The notes: generated from the letters alone by a model not told the origin. 64,000 nucleotides of DNA from Litorimonas sp965205225 (GCA_965205225.1 CBDBFZ010000003.1:2073171-2137170), one strand, 5' to 3'; counted from the stretch's first letter, positions 1 to 8,580 are shown. A program made the numbers and translations.

Positions 1-32
1 GACCTCTATAAGGAGCGCAATCAGGTCGAGTG
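1..32 (+). mobile_element. 32-bp fragment of an IS5-family (IS427-type) transposase gene
   Basis: These 32 bases are identical to positions 2451-2482, inside the transposase fragment upstream of dnaX. The match stops exactly at base 33, which is the first base (reverse strand) of the ybaB stop codon. Whatever followed ybaB originally (usually recR) has therefore been replaced by IS sequence. The window edge hides the rest of the element. Confidence 0.75.
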
Positions 33-359
33 TTAGAATGGTATCTTCATGCCAGGCGGGAGCGAGAAACCGCCCATAGCCGATTTCATAGTCTCTGCCG
101 CCGCCTGGTCCAGCTTGACCTTGGAGTCCTGATAGGCCGCAATAATCAGGTCTTCGAGCATCTCCTTATCTTCAGCACCACTCAACAAGGACGGGTCCAA
201 ATTGAGCGCTTTCATGTTACCGCCGCCGACCAGGGTAATTGTCACAAGCCCGCCGCCAGAGCGGCCCGTAGCTTCCGTATCGGCGACCTGTGCTTGCGCG
301 GCTTCCATCTTGGCCTGCATGTCCTTGGCTTGTTTCATCAGGTCCATCAGGTCTTTCAT
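33..359 (-). CDS. ybaB: YbaB/EbfC family nucleoid-associated protein
   Basis: This 108-residue protein has the normal length and layout of the YbaB/EbfC family: an N-terminal MKDLMDLMKQAKDMQAKM helix, a glycine-rich beta hairpin (SGGGLVTITLVGGGNMK) and a C-terminal acidic helix ending in a GF-rich tail. Family members are small dimeric DNA-binding proteins associated with the nucleoid and with recombination repair. The start codon overlaps the dnaX stop by four bases (ATGA), so the two are translationally coupled. In most bacteria recR follows; here an IS fragment begins directly after the stop codon. The family call is very safe; the DNA-binding role is family knowledge. Confidence 0.95.
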   Translation of the reverse strand: MKDLMDLMKQAKDMQAKMEAAQAQVADTEATGRSGGGLVTITLVGGGNMKALNLDPSLLSGAEDKEMLEDLIIAAYQDSKVKLDQAAAETMKSAMGGFSLPPGMKIPF

Positions 360-2080
360 GATTCATCTCCGGATTTGAAATCTGCCGTGATTACATTGGG
401 AGCTCGCTCCGTGATCTCAAGCAGTCTGGCATTTTTCAGCAGCGGGTGATCAAAGGCTGGATGCGCGCGGTCTTTTGCCGCCTGCTCCGCTTTTGCAGAG
501 CGGCGCTGACTCGCCAGCGGAGGATCTCCGGCCCGTTCGACGGGGCTGACCAGCCAAGGTTTGCCCGTAAGTTCCTGGAGCGACCGAACCATCCGCCCAA
601 CGATAGCATTGTGACGCGGCTCGGTGATATGCACTTCTACTGCGCCGTCGGCGAAGCTGACGACGCTGACATAGCGTTCCAGATCTGAGCGTAGTCGCAA
701 ATCATCAACCTGTTCGACATAGTCCGCAAAACTCTCAAGCTGCAGTGTCGGCGCAGCAGGCGTGATAGGTTTGGGCGCGGTTATAGTTGCGGCGGAGGGG
801 CCCGTCTGGCTAACGGTGCGGCTCGGCGGAGGTGTCGAGGATGTAGACGCTTTCGGCGTCTCAGGAGTGAGTTGCGGTAGTCCCTCACTGCCTTCGCTCT
901 GCATTTTCTGCGCTTCCCGGATAATCTGAGCTGCCAGCTCAGGCGACGGCATCTGCCCGGCCAAGGCGAGTTTGAGCAATGCCATTTCAGCAGCCGCAAG
1001 CGGCACAGGTGCCTGCCGCACCTCGCCATGCGCGGTCATCAGAATCTGCCAGGCTCGCGTCAACTGGCCCGCCGAAAATTGCTCTCCCAGACTGCGCAAC
1101 CGCTCGATCTGATCCGGTGCGAAATCGAACGCGGCATCTTCGCCCAATGTCTGAGCTCGCGAGACTTCGTGGCAAATGTCCAGCAGATCGCCCATCACCA
1201 CGTCCGGGGCCGCACCGTCATCATATTGCGCGCGCATGGCCGTCAGTGACGCTTTGGCATCGCCGCTCATCGCCTGTTCGAACAGGTCGATCAGCCGGAC
1301 CCGGTCGGCCAGTCCCAGCATGGTCCGAACCTGTTCTCTTGTGACTTCGTCGCCTGAAAGGCCGCTCTGAACGATGGCCTGATCCAGCAACGACAAGCCA
1401 TCACGAACGGAGCCTTCGGCAGCGCGCGCGATCAGGGCAAACCCGTCATTCGACATGACGATCTCTTCTTTCGCTGCGATCGCTTTCAGATGGTCTGAGA
1501 GGATATCCGCTTCGACGCGTCTCAAATCAAATCTCTGACAGCGTGACAGCACCGTGATCGGCACTTTGCGAATTTCAGTCGTCGCGAAAATGAATTTGGC
1601 GTGGTCCGGGGGTTCTTCCAGCGTCTTGAGCAGCGCGTTGAACGCGCCCACACTGAGCATGTGGACCTCATCAATAATGTACACCTTATAGCGCGCGTCA
1701 GCAGGGGCGTAGCGAACACCGTCCAGCAGTTCGCGCATATTTTCAACGCCGGTGCGCGATGCCGCGTCCATTTCCAGCACGTCCATATGAGTGGATGACA
1801 TGATCGCCTCACAATGGCGGCCCGGCGTTCCCAGATCGACGGATGGATGATCGACGCTGTCAGTTTCATAGTTGAGCGCACGGGCAAGCAGACGCGCTGT
1901 CGTGGTCTTGCCGATCCCGCGCACGCCCGTCAGCATGAAGGCATGGGCGATGCGGCCCGTCTTAAAGGCGTTGCTCAGCGTTGTTACCATCGCGTCCTGC
2001 CCGATCATGTCCTCGAATGTGGACGGGCGGTATTTACGCGCAAGAACCTGATAGGTCTGGTTGCTGGAACTGTCGGCCAT
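356..2080 (-). CDS. dnaX: DNA polymerase III subunit gamma/tau
   Basis: This 574-residue AAA+ clamp-loader subunit opens the sliding clamp for the replicative polymerase. A Walker A motif GVRGIGKT lies at about residues 52-59, Walker B DEVHML at 137-142, and the sensor 1 region reads FATTEIRKVPITVLSRC. The C-terminal third is the proline-rich tau linker plus a polymerase-binding domain. The family's zinc module normally has four cysteines between Walker A and B; here only one (about residue 90) remains in HCEAIMSS, so zinc binding is probably lost. The gene overlaps ybaB by 4 bases. Its natural upstream partner ffs lies about 860 bp away, separated by IS and other debris. Confidence 0.96.
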   Translation of the reverse strand: MADSSSNQTYQVLARKYRPSTFEDMIGQDAMVTTLSNAFKTGRIAHAFMLTGVRGIGKTTTARLLARALNYETDSVDHPSVDLGTPGRHCEAIMSSTHMDVLEMDAASRTGVENMRELLDGVRYAPADARYKVYIIDEVHMLSVGAFNALLKTLEEPPDHAKFIFATTEIRKVPITVLSRCQRFDLRRVEADILSDHLKAIAAKEEIVMSNDGFALIARAAEGSVRDGLSLLDQAIVQSGLSGDEVTREQVRTMLGLADRVRLIDLFEQAMSGDAKASLTAMRAQYDDGAAPDVVMGDLLDICHEVSRAQTLGEDAAFDFAPDQIERLRSLGEQFSAGQLTRAWQILMTAHGEVRQAPVPLAAAEMALLKLALAGQMPSPELAAQIIREAQKMQSEGSEGLPQLTPETPKASTSSTPPPSRTVSQTGPSAATITAPKPITPAAPTLQLESFADYVEQVDDLRLRSDLERYVSVVSFADGAVEVHITEPRHNAIVGRMVRSLQELTGKPWLVSPVERAGDPPLASQRRSAKAEQAAKDRAHPAFDHPLLKNARLLEITERAPNVITADFKSGDES

Positions 2081-2164
2081 GGCCTCAACCTATATGCAGA
2101 CCAGCCATGCTTGCAAAGCAGGCGTTGATAGTTGCACACAAGCGAAAACCATCGCACAGATGGA

Positions 2165-2594
2165 ATATGGCCAAACATCCCAAAGTCTGGTCCGCTCCCG
2201 TGGTGGGTTCACAACGAAACTCCACGCCGTAAGCGAAGGCTTGGGCCTGCCGTTACGCCTTATACCCAGCCCAGGACAGGAACATGATATAAAACAAGCC
2301 CATAGCTTGGTTGAAAACCTGTCACCACGGCATGTCTTAACCGACAAAGCGTATGATGCTGATAGGTTGATCGAAACGATCCAAAACACCGGAGCCAAAG
2401 TCTGTATCCCGCCTAAACGCAACCGGATAACCCAGCGCGATTATGACAAAGACCTCTATAAGGAGCGCAATCAGGTCGAGTGCATGTTCGGAAAACTTAA
2501 AGAGTTCAGGCGTGTCGCCACCCGATATGATAAACTCATCACAGGCTTCATGGGCTTCGTCAAACACACCGCCATTTACCTCTGGATCAAATAG
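2165..2594 (+). pseudogene. IS5-family (IS427-type) transposase, C-terminal fragment
   Basis: The frame encodes the second half of an IS427-type DDE transposase: SRGGFTTKLHAV, a block with LTDKAYDAD (catalytic Asp), then YKERNQVECMFGKLKEFRRVATRYDK (catalytic Glu region). The first half is missing, and the apparent N-terminal residues are read from dnaX upstream sequence. The fragment sits between dnaX and ffs, splitting an otherwise conserved neighbourhood. A 32-bp piece of the same gene is repeated at the left edge of the window, and a piece of the first half of a similar element lies at 3135-3212. The left border is approximate. Confidence 0.8.
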
Positions 2595-2613
2595 GTAATG
2601 TGTGACCACAGCT

Positions 2614-2810
2614 TAAGGGTTCGACGAGGTAGCGACGGGCATGGGCCGGACTTTCTTCACGCCGATGCACTCCGATATGATTCGCGAAGCTTTCGTGAGC
2701 AAGGCGGAGTCCTTGCGTATATCGGGTATTCGCAACGCGATCCTGAGACCCGTTCTGCGCGAAGGATTGCTGACGTCGGAAGGTGAGCGCTGGAAGCATA
2801 ACCGCACGGG
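2614..2810 (+). pseudogene. Cytochrome P450 internal fragment
   Basis: In the frame containing the ATG at 2641 the translation includes FVSKAESLRISGIRNAI and then REGLLTSEGERWKHNR. The last string is the well-known P450 B'/C-helix region (GLL-x-S/E-G-x-x-W-x-x-x-R) in which Trp and Arg contact the haem propionates. Only about 60 residues remain. The haem-binding Cys loop and both gene ends are absent. The right side ends at about 2810 in unrelated sequence. It is a dead remnant; its substrate cannot be inferred. Confidence 0.6.
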
Positions 2811-2883
2811 GAATAGGGGATAAAACACCTATCAGCAGACTGAAACTGGATCGGAACAACCTATTGAGGCACTACAGTTAGTC

Positions 2884-2914
2884 GTAATTTTATGTCCTCC
2901 GGACATAAAATTAC
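2884..2914. repeat. Perfect 14-bp inverted repeat (hairpin), 3-nt loop
   Basis: The arms 2884-2897 and 2901-2914 are exact reverse complements (gtaattttatgtcc / ggacataaaattac). The hairpin lies just 3' of ffs on the minus strand. It could be a transcription stop for ffs or the scar of an IS junction. It lacks a U-run after the stem, so the terminator reading is uncertain. Confidence 0.55.
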
Positions 2915-2942
2915 CCGCCAGAGGCAGGTAGAGCGACAAGAG

Positions 2943-3039
2943 TGGAAGACCGGGATCCGACCCGCGAGCGAATCGTTACGGCTGCTTCGTTCCCGACCTG
3001 ACCGGGTTGGCGACAGCCCGCGTCCGGGCCGATCTTCCG
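2943..3039 (-). ncRNA. ffs: Signal recognition particle 4.5S RNA
   Basis: Read on the minus strand, the segment contains the SRP RNA domain IV core: a GGTCAGGTC strand, a GGGAACGAAGCAGCC tetraloop region, then GTAACGA, as in alphaproteobacterial 4.5S RNAs. The ends GGAAGA (3038-3033) and TCTTCC (2949-2944) pair to close the long hairpin, giving about 97 nt. The RNA binds Ffh and targets membrane proteins to SecYEG. The ffs-dnaX-ybaB order is standard in this class, so this was once directly upstream of dnaX; IS and P450 debris now lies between. Exact ends are estimated from the pairing. Confidence 0.88.
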
Positions 3040-3134
3040 AGATTGTGTATGGCAAGCCCATCCAAGACTGACAAGCCGGACCGCGCACAAAAAAGCCTGC
3101 TGTGCATCAACGCAGCGGACCAAGACGGGTATTT

Positions 3135-3212
3135 TTTGAGAGTCTTTTCAATCATATGTCCGGTGATCCGGATTTTGAGTATGGCCTCATTGACGGACCG
3201 ATTATCCGCACG
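3135..3212 (+). mobile_element. IS5-family transposase first-half fragment fused to tlyA remnant
   Basis: The translation reads FFESLFNHMSGDPDFEYG then LIDGPIIR, which is the end of the first half of an IS427-type transposase (normally ..DPD-EY-MIDATIVRAH, with the first catalytic Asp). It breaks off at about 3212, where the frame runs straight into the S4 domain of TlyA. It is probably from the same element type as the fragment at 2165-2594. Confidence 0.6.
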
Positions 3213-3657
3213 TGGGCACAGGCGGCGATTAAAGCTGGGTTAGTGTCGGTCAATGGGCGACCGCGAGCAATTGCACACCTCATTGCAGGATCATCCAGAC
3301 GTGATGTCGATGGAAGAGCAGGATGCGCGTGAGCTGACGGCGGGCATGTTTGATCCCGCGCCGAACTTGCTGGTCTGCGATGCCTCTTTCATTTCAATTA
3401 CCAAGGTTCTCGGTATGGCGCTGGTCCTGACGCAGGAGACAGTTTTGCTGATCAAACCGCAATTTTAGGTTGGGCGGGAGAATATCGACAAGGGTGGGAT
3501 TGTACGCGGCGGCGCGGACGCGGCGCTGGAGGCTGTGACGATCTGGCTTCGTGAGCAGGGGTGGGGCACACTCAAGATGATCGACAGTCCGATCGAAGGC
3601 GGCAGCGGAAACCGGGAATTCCTGCTGCATGCCAAGCGTCAAGGCGATTTATTCTGA
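3213..3657 (+). pseudogene. tlyA: TlyA family 16S/23S rRNA 2'-O-methyltransferase, degraded
   Basis: Three pieces of TlyA can be read. AQAAIKAGLVSVNGRP is part of the N-terminal S4 RNA-binding domain. After an internal deletion and frame change near 3245, REQLHTSLQDHPDVMSME and LLVCDASFISITKVLGMAL are the Rossmann methyltransferase core. The rest, VGRENIDKGGIVRGG to SPIEGGSGNREFLLHAKR, is the conserved C-terminus. An in-frame TAG at 3466-3468 interrupts the conserved IKPQFEVGR motif at the Glu codon. N-terminus lost, internal deletion and a nonsense codon together make it clearly non-functional. TlyA homologues methylate ribosomal RNA or act in haemolysis annotations. Confidence 0.8.
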
Positions 3658-3818
3658 ATTCGCGTCAGGATCATCAGCGCAATCGTGGCGACGGCAATCA
3701 CTAGGCTGGCTATGTCCAGAATTCCGTTAGCGGTCCAGCGCCGGATCACCAGAAAGATCAGGACTATTGCCAGCACGGGTAGAGCCCAAGTTATAACGCG
3801 CATCATAGGGTCGGGCAT
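3639..3818 (-). CDS. Small two-helix membrane protein, hypothetical
   Basis: A 59-residue frame starting MPDPMMRVITWALPVLAIVL encodes two hydrophobic segments (about residues 7-25 and 37-54) separated by RRWTANGILD and ends IQNKSP. Hydrophobicity is contiguous and the start is followed by no interruptions. It lies opposite to and overlaps the last 19 bases of the tlyA remnant, and diverges from aspS with about 115 bp between the two starts. I do not recognise the family. The hydrophobic pattern favours a real membrane protein. Confidence 0.5.
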   Translation of the reverse strand: MPDPMMRVITWALPVLAIVLIFLVIRRWTANGILDIASLVIAVATIALMILTRIQNKSP

Positions 3819-3932
3819 AATGCAAAGCGTGATATTCTCGAACCGCTAAGTCCATAACAACCGTCACTGTCGCTTGAAGCGACGTGGCTCTGGCGTTAAG
3901 GCGCGCGCGACCTCCTTTCAGGACTATTTCAG

Positions 3933-5747
3933 ATGCACGACTTCCGTAGCCATACTTGCAACGATCTGCGCGCCGATCATGTGGGCGAAACCGCCCGCCT
4001 GTCGGGCTGGGTTCACCGTAAGCGCGAACATGCCAATGTGCTCTTCATCGACCTGCGTGATCATTACGGCCTGACTCAGGTCGTGGTCTATCCGAATGTC
4101 GATTTCTACGAAGCGGCCAAACGCGTTCCGGCGGAGTCCGTCATCACGGTGACAGGCGAAGTTTTGGTGCGTGACGCCGAGGTGAAGAATGCCGAGATCG
4201 CGACAGGCGATATTGAGCTTCGCGGGGCCGAGTTAGTGATTGAGAGCCAGGCTGATTCGCTGCCACTGCCTATCTTTGGTGAGCCGGACTATCCCGAAGA
4301 TATCCGCCTCACGCACCGCTATCTGGATCTGCGCCGCGAGACGCTGCACAGGAACATCCTGTTGCGCGGGCAAATTATCAATTCGCTGCGCAGCCGCATG
4401 ATCGATCAGGGCTTCACCGAGTTCCAAACGCCGATCCTGACGGCCAGCTCGCCGGAAGGCGCGCGTGACTTCCTCGTGCCGAGCCGCCTCAACCCGGGCA
4501 AGTTCTACGCGCTTCCGCAAGCCCCACAGCAGTTCAAACAGCTGATTATGGTGGCGGGATTTGACCGCTATTTTCAGATTGCACCCTGTTTCCGCGACGA
4601 AGATGCGCGCGCGGACCGCTCGCCGGGTGAGTTCTACCAGCTTGATATTGAGATGAGCTTCGTCACGCAGGAAGATGTCTTCAATGTGATTGAGCCTGTC
4701 ATGGCGGGCATATTCGAGGAATTCGCCGATGGTCGCACGGTTGAAACGCCGTTCCCGCGCATTCCCTACCGCGAGGCGATGGCCAAATATGGCTCTGATA
4801 AGCCGGACCTGCGCAATCCGATCCTGCTTAAGGATGTATCGGATTTCTTCACGGACGAGTTCAAAACAGGTTTCGGAATTTTCTCCAAAATCACCAAAGG
4901 CGGCGGCAAGGTCATCGCCATTCCTGCCCCCGGCGCGACGGATAGCCAGTCCCGCAAGTTCTTCGACGAGATGGACAAATGGGCGAAGAAGGAAATGCAG
5001 GCTCCGGGCCTCGGCTATGCCCGCCTGCGTGAAGAAGATGGCACGGTCGTGTCGCAGGATCCCGCACTCAAGAATTTCACCCCGGACCACCTCAAAGTCC
5101 TGCTTGCCGAAATGGGTCTGGGCGCGGGCGACGGCGTCTTCTTCTCTGCAGGCAAAAAGTCCGATGCGTACAAGCTGGCCGGGGCGGCCCGTGACCGGGT
5201 TGGCACCAATCTCGGCCTGATCGAAGACGGTATCTTCAAATTCTGCTGGATCGTCGATTTCCCCATGTATGAATGGGACGAGGACAATAAGAAGGTCGAA
5301 TTCTCCCATAACCCGTTTTCCATGCCGCAGGGCGGGATGGCGGCGCTTGAAGCGGCGGACACGACCGACAAACAGCTCGATCTATTGGCCTATCAATATG
5401 ACATCGTCTGTAACGGCGTAGAACTGTCATCAGGCGCGATTCGGAACCACAAACCGGACGTCATGTACAAAGCGTTCGAACTGGCAGGTTATGACAGATC
5501 CGTGGTTGACACGGAATTTGTCGGCATGATCAATGCGTTCAAATATGGCGCACCGCCGCACGGAGGAATTGCTCCTGGTGTCGACCGGATCGTCATGCTG
5601 CTGACAGGGACCAACACGATCCGCGACGTGATCCTGTTTCCAATGAATGGTCAGGCGCAGGATCTGATGATGAACGCCCCGGCGGAAGTCGATGCGGCTC
5701 AACTTAAGGAACTGCACCTGAAACTCGTGCCGGTTGAGAAAGATTAA
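3933..5747 (+). CDS. aspS: Aspartyl-tRNA synthetase
   Basis: This 604-residue class II synthetase charges tRNA with aspartate. It has the N-terminal OB-fold (LSGWVHRKREHANVLFIDLRD), motif 2 FRDEDARADRSPGEFYQLD, the bacterial GAD insertion domain, and motif 3 GIAPGVDRIVMLL near the C-terminus. Length and motif order are those of bacterial-type AspRS. The start ATG is preceded by a purine-rich AGGA about 13 bases upstream. It stands alone with no close operon partner; the next gene on this strand is beyond an IS remnant. Long frames on its opposite strand (for example 4233-5309) are shadows. Confidence 0.97.
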   Translation: MHDFRSHTCNDLRADHVGETARLSGWVHRKREHANVLFIDLRDHYGLTQVVVYPNVDFYEAAKRVPAESVITVTGEVLVRDAEVKNAEIATGDIELRGAELVIESQADSLPLPIFGEPDYPEDIRLTHRYLDLRRETLHRNILLRGQIINSLRSRMIDQGFTEFQTPILTASSPEGARDFLVPSRLNPGKFYALPQAPQQFKQLIMVAGFDRYFQIAPCFRDEDARADRSPGEFYQLDIEMSFVTQEDVFNVIEPVMAGIFEEFADGRTVETPFPRIPYREAMAKYGSDKPDLRNPILLKDVSDFFTDEFKTGFGIFSKITKGGGKVIAIPAPGATDSQSRKFFDEMDKWAKKEMQAPGLGYARLREEDGTVVSQDPALKNFTPDHLKVLLAEMGLGAGDGVFFSAGKKSDAYKLAGAARDRVGTNLGLIEDGIFKFCWIVDFPMYEWDEDNKKVEFSHNPFSMPQGGMAALEAADTTDKQLDLLAYQYDIVCNGVELSSGAIRNHKPDVMYKAFELAGYDRSVVDTEFVGMINAFKYGAPPHGGIAPGVDRIVMLLTGTNTIRDVILFPMNGQAQDLMMNAPAEVDAAQLKELHLKLVPVEKD

Positions 5748-6002
5748 CCAAGGTCTAAGCGCCAACTCTTGTGATTCCAATCTCCAAACTGCGTATCGCC
5801 GCTTGACGCCGCTTTTCAGAGTAGCACTCTGTGAAGATGTTTTATCGTTTTTTGTCGTTATGGCGTTATCAACTTAAACTGATACAGCCAAGTTTTGGAT
5901 AAGGTGGTAGCCTCATGCAGCGATCAATTGTCGCCATTCAACGAGAGCGGCATCTCGCAGCGACTTGAAGCGTGTTCGACTTTCAAGATGTCTTTTCTCA
6001 GT
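5748..6002. other. Intergenic region and small unidentified coding scrap
   Basis: About 180 bases downstream of aspS hold no recognisable gene. From about 5913 to 6002 the minus strand reads HLESRTRFKSLRDAALVEWR in frame with the following IS-1 remnant, as if a piece of an unknown gene had been joined to it. No function can be given. Confidence 0.4.
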
Positions 6003-6642
6003 CATCGCGTCTATAACGCACCGGCCATCATAGCCCTTATCCGCCAAGACATGATCTGCCTTAAACCCTGCCAATAAGGCGGCGGCTTGCGTCATCTCGT
6101 TACGCTGCCCGCCCTTGCTATCAGGCGCAGAGGTCAACCCAATGCATCTGTCAGGGCATCTGTCAGCCCCTATATGTTTGTCGTCAGGTCACCCTTGGAA
6201 CGTCCCCCCATGGAACGCCCCAATGCATGGGCATCAGGCCCCCTTTTTATGCCGCGCCCCGACCACTTGGGCAGGCGCCCGCACAATTGTGGCATCCATC
6301 ATCAGCCACTCTTGATCAGCATAGGTGCGCAAGGCCTTAAAGATATCTTCTAAAACCCCGGCCTCAACCCAGAGATAATAACGCCGTTTGACCCGGTCGA
6401 AACGCCCGAACCGTTCGGGTCAATTGCGCCAACGCCCGCCCGAACGGGCCATCCACAACAAAGCATCAATGAAAAGCCTGTTATGGGCGTTGCGACCCGG
6501 TTTCCCTGTGCTCCCATAAGGCCAATAAGACTTTAAACGGGTCCATTGTTCATCCGTAAGTTCCTGATAACCAGACATATGGGCGCTCCTGACAAAAAGG
6601 TAGGAACATTGTAGAAATAAAAATCAATTCTTCACTACCACC
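6003..6642 (-). mobile_element. IS-1 remnant (IS5 family, IS427 type), 3'-truncated
   Basis: The minus strand carries the left end of IS-1 (inverted repeat end at about 6642) and both transposase frames up to the LADKGYDGRCVIDA block, where it stops at about 6003. The stretch is clearly homologous to the intact copies at 24609 and 29125 but has many substitutions, small duplications and indels in the middle, so it is an old, dead copy. It lies between aspS and rlmN. Confidence 0.85.
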
Positions 6643-6688
6643 CAGGTCCCGGATTGTCTTCGGCGTCTGGGATGACAAGATAGTCGGA

Positions 6689-7849
6689 TTAGGCCTTCGC
6701 CTCTTTCCGAACCTCGCTTACCCGCTTCTTCTCACTCTCGCTCTTCAACTGTCCGCAGGCCGCCATAATGTCTTCACCGCGGGTCTTGCGGACCGGGGCA
6801 GCGAGTCCGGCTTTTTTCAGCCGCCGGGCAAAATCCTCAATCGTATCCATGTCAGAACAGACATAGGGGCTGCCGGGCCAGGGATTGAACGGGATCAGGT
6901 TCACCTTGGTGGGAATGCCCTGTAATTTGGTGATCAGGTTGCGCGCATGTTGCGGCGTATCGTTGATGCCTTTGAGCATGACATATTCGAAGGTGATCCG
7001 GCGCGCATTGGACAGGCCGGGATAGTCGCGGCAGGCCTGCAGCAGGACATCCAGCGGATATTTCCGGTTGATCGGCATGATCTTTGTGCGGGTTTCGTCG
7101 TCTGCTGCATGCAGGCTGATCGCGAGCATGGTGTTGCTCTCCGCGCCGACCCGCTTAATATCCGGGACGACGCCGGAGGTACTTACTGTGATGCGTCTGC
7201 GGCCAATGGCGATGCCCTGATCGTCACTGATCGTGTCGATCGCGCTGATGACATTGTCCGTATTATAAAGCGGCTCACCCATGCCCATGAAGACGATATT
7301 GACGAGACGGCGTGGCTCATGGGCCGACGGCCACTCGCCCAGATCATCCCGGCAGATCATTACCTGCAGCACGATCTCGGCGGGAGTCAGATTGCGGACC
7401 AGACGCTGCGTGCCCGTATGGCAGAAGGTGCATGTCAGGGTGCAGCCGACTTGGGAGCTGACGCACAGCGCGCCGGATCGCGACACATCCGGAATGAACA
7501 CGCTTTCGACTTCGATACCGGGTGCCATCCGGATCAGATATTTGCGCGTTCCGTCTTTACTGATCAGGCGCTCGACAATCTCGGGCCGTTTCAGCGTGAA
7601 ACGCTCTTCCAGCTCGGCTCTCACGCCCTTGGCGATGTTCGTCATCTGATCGAACTCAGTCACGCCCCAGTGATAGATCCAGTTGGACATCTGACTGGCG
7701 CGCATGCGGATCTTTTTGGACTCAATGCCCATATCTGTCAGATGTGCGGCGATCTCAGCGCGTGACAGGCCGGGCAGACGCACGCAACCATCCGCATTGC
7801 GCCCGGTTAGCGCCGTTGCTGGAGTCGTATCAATAAGGGTCGTGGGCAT
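6689..7849 (-). CDS. rlmN: Dual-specificity 23S rRNA (A2503)-C2 / tRNA (A37)-C2 methyltransferase
   Basis: RlmN is a radical SAM enzyme that methylates C2 of adenosine 2503 in 23S rRNA and of A37 in some tRNAs. With the chosen start (MPTTLIDTTP) the radical SAM cluster motif CTLTCTFC has its cysteines at about 146, 150 and 153, and the C-terminal methyl-accepting Cys is in GEDIMAACGQL. The SAM-binding GEP motif appears in MGMGEPLYN. The upstream ATG at 7957 would overlap apaG by 86 bases and add non-conserved residues, so the internal start 23 bases after the apaG stop is preferred. apaG and rlmN form a likely two-gene unit. Confidence 0.95.
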   Translation of the reverse strand: MPTTLIDTTPATALTGRNADGCVRLPGLSRAEIAAHLTDMGIESKKIRMRASQMSNWIYHWGVTEFDQMTNIAKGVRAELEERFTLKRPEIVERLISKDGTRKYLIRMAPGIEVESVFIPDVSRSGALCVSSQVGCTLTCTFCHTGTQRLVRNLTPAEIVLQVMICRDDLGEWPSAHEPRRLVNIVFMGMGEPLYNTDNVISAIDTISDDQGIAIGRRRITVSTSGVVPDIKRVGAESNTMLAISLHAADDETRTKIMPINRKYPLDVLLQACRDYPGLSNARRITFEYVMLKGINDTPQHARNLITKLQGIPTKVNLIPFNPWPGSPYVCSDMDTIEDFARRLKKAGLAAPVRKTRGEDIMAACGQLKSESEKKRVSEVRKEAKA

Positions 7850-7871
7850 TGTGGACGCGACATAGGGGAGG

Positions 7872-8336
7872 CTAGTTGAACAATGTGCCTTCATAGGGGC
7901 TGTCGAGAACGAATACCGGGATGTCGATGTCATAGGCATAGCCAGTATCCGACTCAACCCGGTAGGACCCGCTCATCATTCCGTATGGGGCAGAGAGCGG
8001 CGCGCCGGATGTGTAGCGAAACTGCTCACCCGCCTTTACGACTGGTTTTTCGCCGACAACACCTTCTCCGCGCACTTCCTGAACCTGACCGCGACTATCG
8101 GCAATGTGCCAGTAACGGCCTGTGACGCGCAGATCGTCATCAGACTGATTGTCGATCTCGACCGTATAAGCCCAGATAAACTGTCCGTTGGATGGATTGC
8201 TCTGCTCGGCTAGATATTCCGGCTCGACACGGACAATAATATCTTTGGTCCGTTGTTCAAATAAAGCGGACATGCCGGGCGGAACCGCCGTGGTGTCAAC
8301 TGCTTCAGATGGGCCGTGACCTGCAGGCTTATCCAT
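7872..8336 (-). CDS. apaG: ApaG/CorD family protein
   Basis: The protein (154 residues from the start with the strong GAGGGG ribosome site 5' of MDKPAG) is an ApaG domain: EYLAEQSNP, WAYTVEIDNQ, GRYWHIAD, GEGVVGEKPVVKAGEQFRYTSG and the MSGSYRV strand. ApaG is a fibronectin type III-like beta sandwich linked to Co2+ resistance and Mg2+ homeostasis; its biochemical role is unsettled. A non-conserved extension of about 30 residues precedes the domain. It sits directly upstream of rlmN. Confidence 0.93.
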   Translation of the reverse strand: MDKPAGHGPSEAVDTTAVPPGMSALFEQRTKDIIVRVEPEYLAEQSNPSNGQFIWAYTVEIDNQSDDDLRVTGRYWHIADSRGQVQEVRGEGVVGEKPVVKAGEQFRYTSGAPLSAPYGMMSGSYRVESDTGYAYDIDIPVFVLDSPYEGTLFN

Positions 8337-8580
8337 AATGTCCCCTCTCCCATGTCCGGTCGGGACCGCCCCGTTCCACATTTGCCGAACAGTGACAGGC
8401 TTCCACGATGATTACAGGCTTGCAACTATTTTAGGGCATTGAAGCCCATCTTTTCGCAGTAGCCGTCAATGGGCTTAACCGTCACTGCGCGCCATGGATC
8501 GCGATATGGCCGATAATCCGTCCACCTTTTAGGCGTCCCTGCGGCTTGAGGGGGCTGTCCTGCGCGCTTAGGCTGCCTTC

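Noticed and set aside
4233..5309. 358-codon open frame opposite aspS
   Set aside because: A shadow of GC-rich codon use in a fully conserved aspS; no family features.
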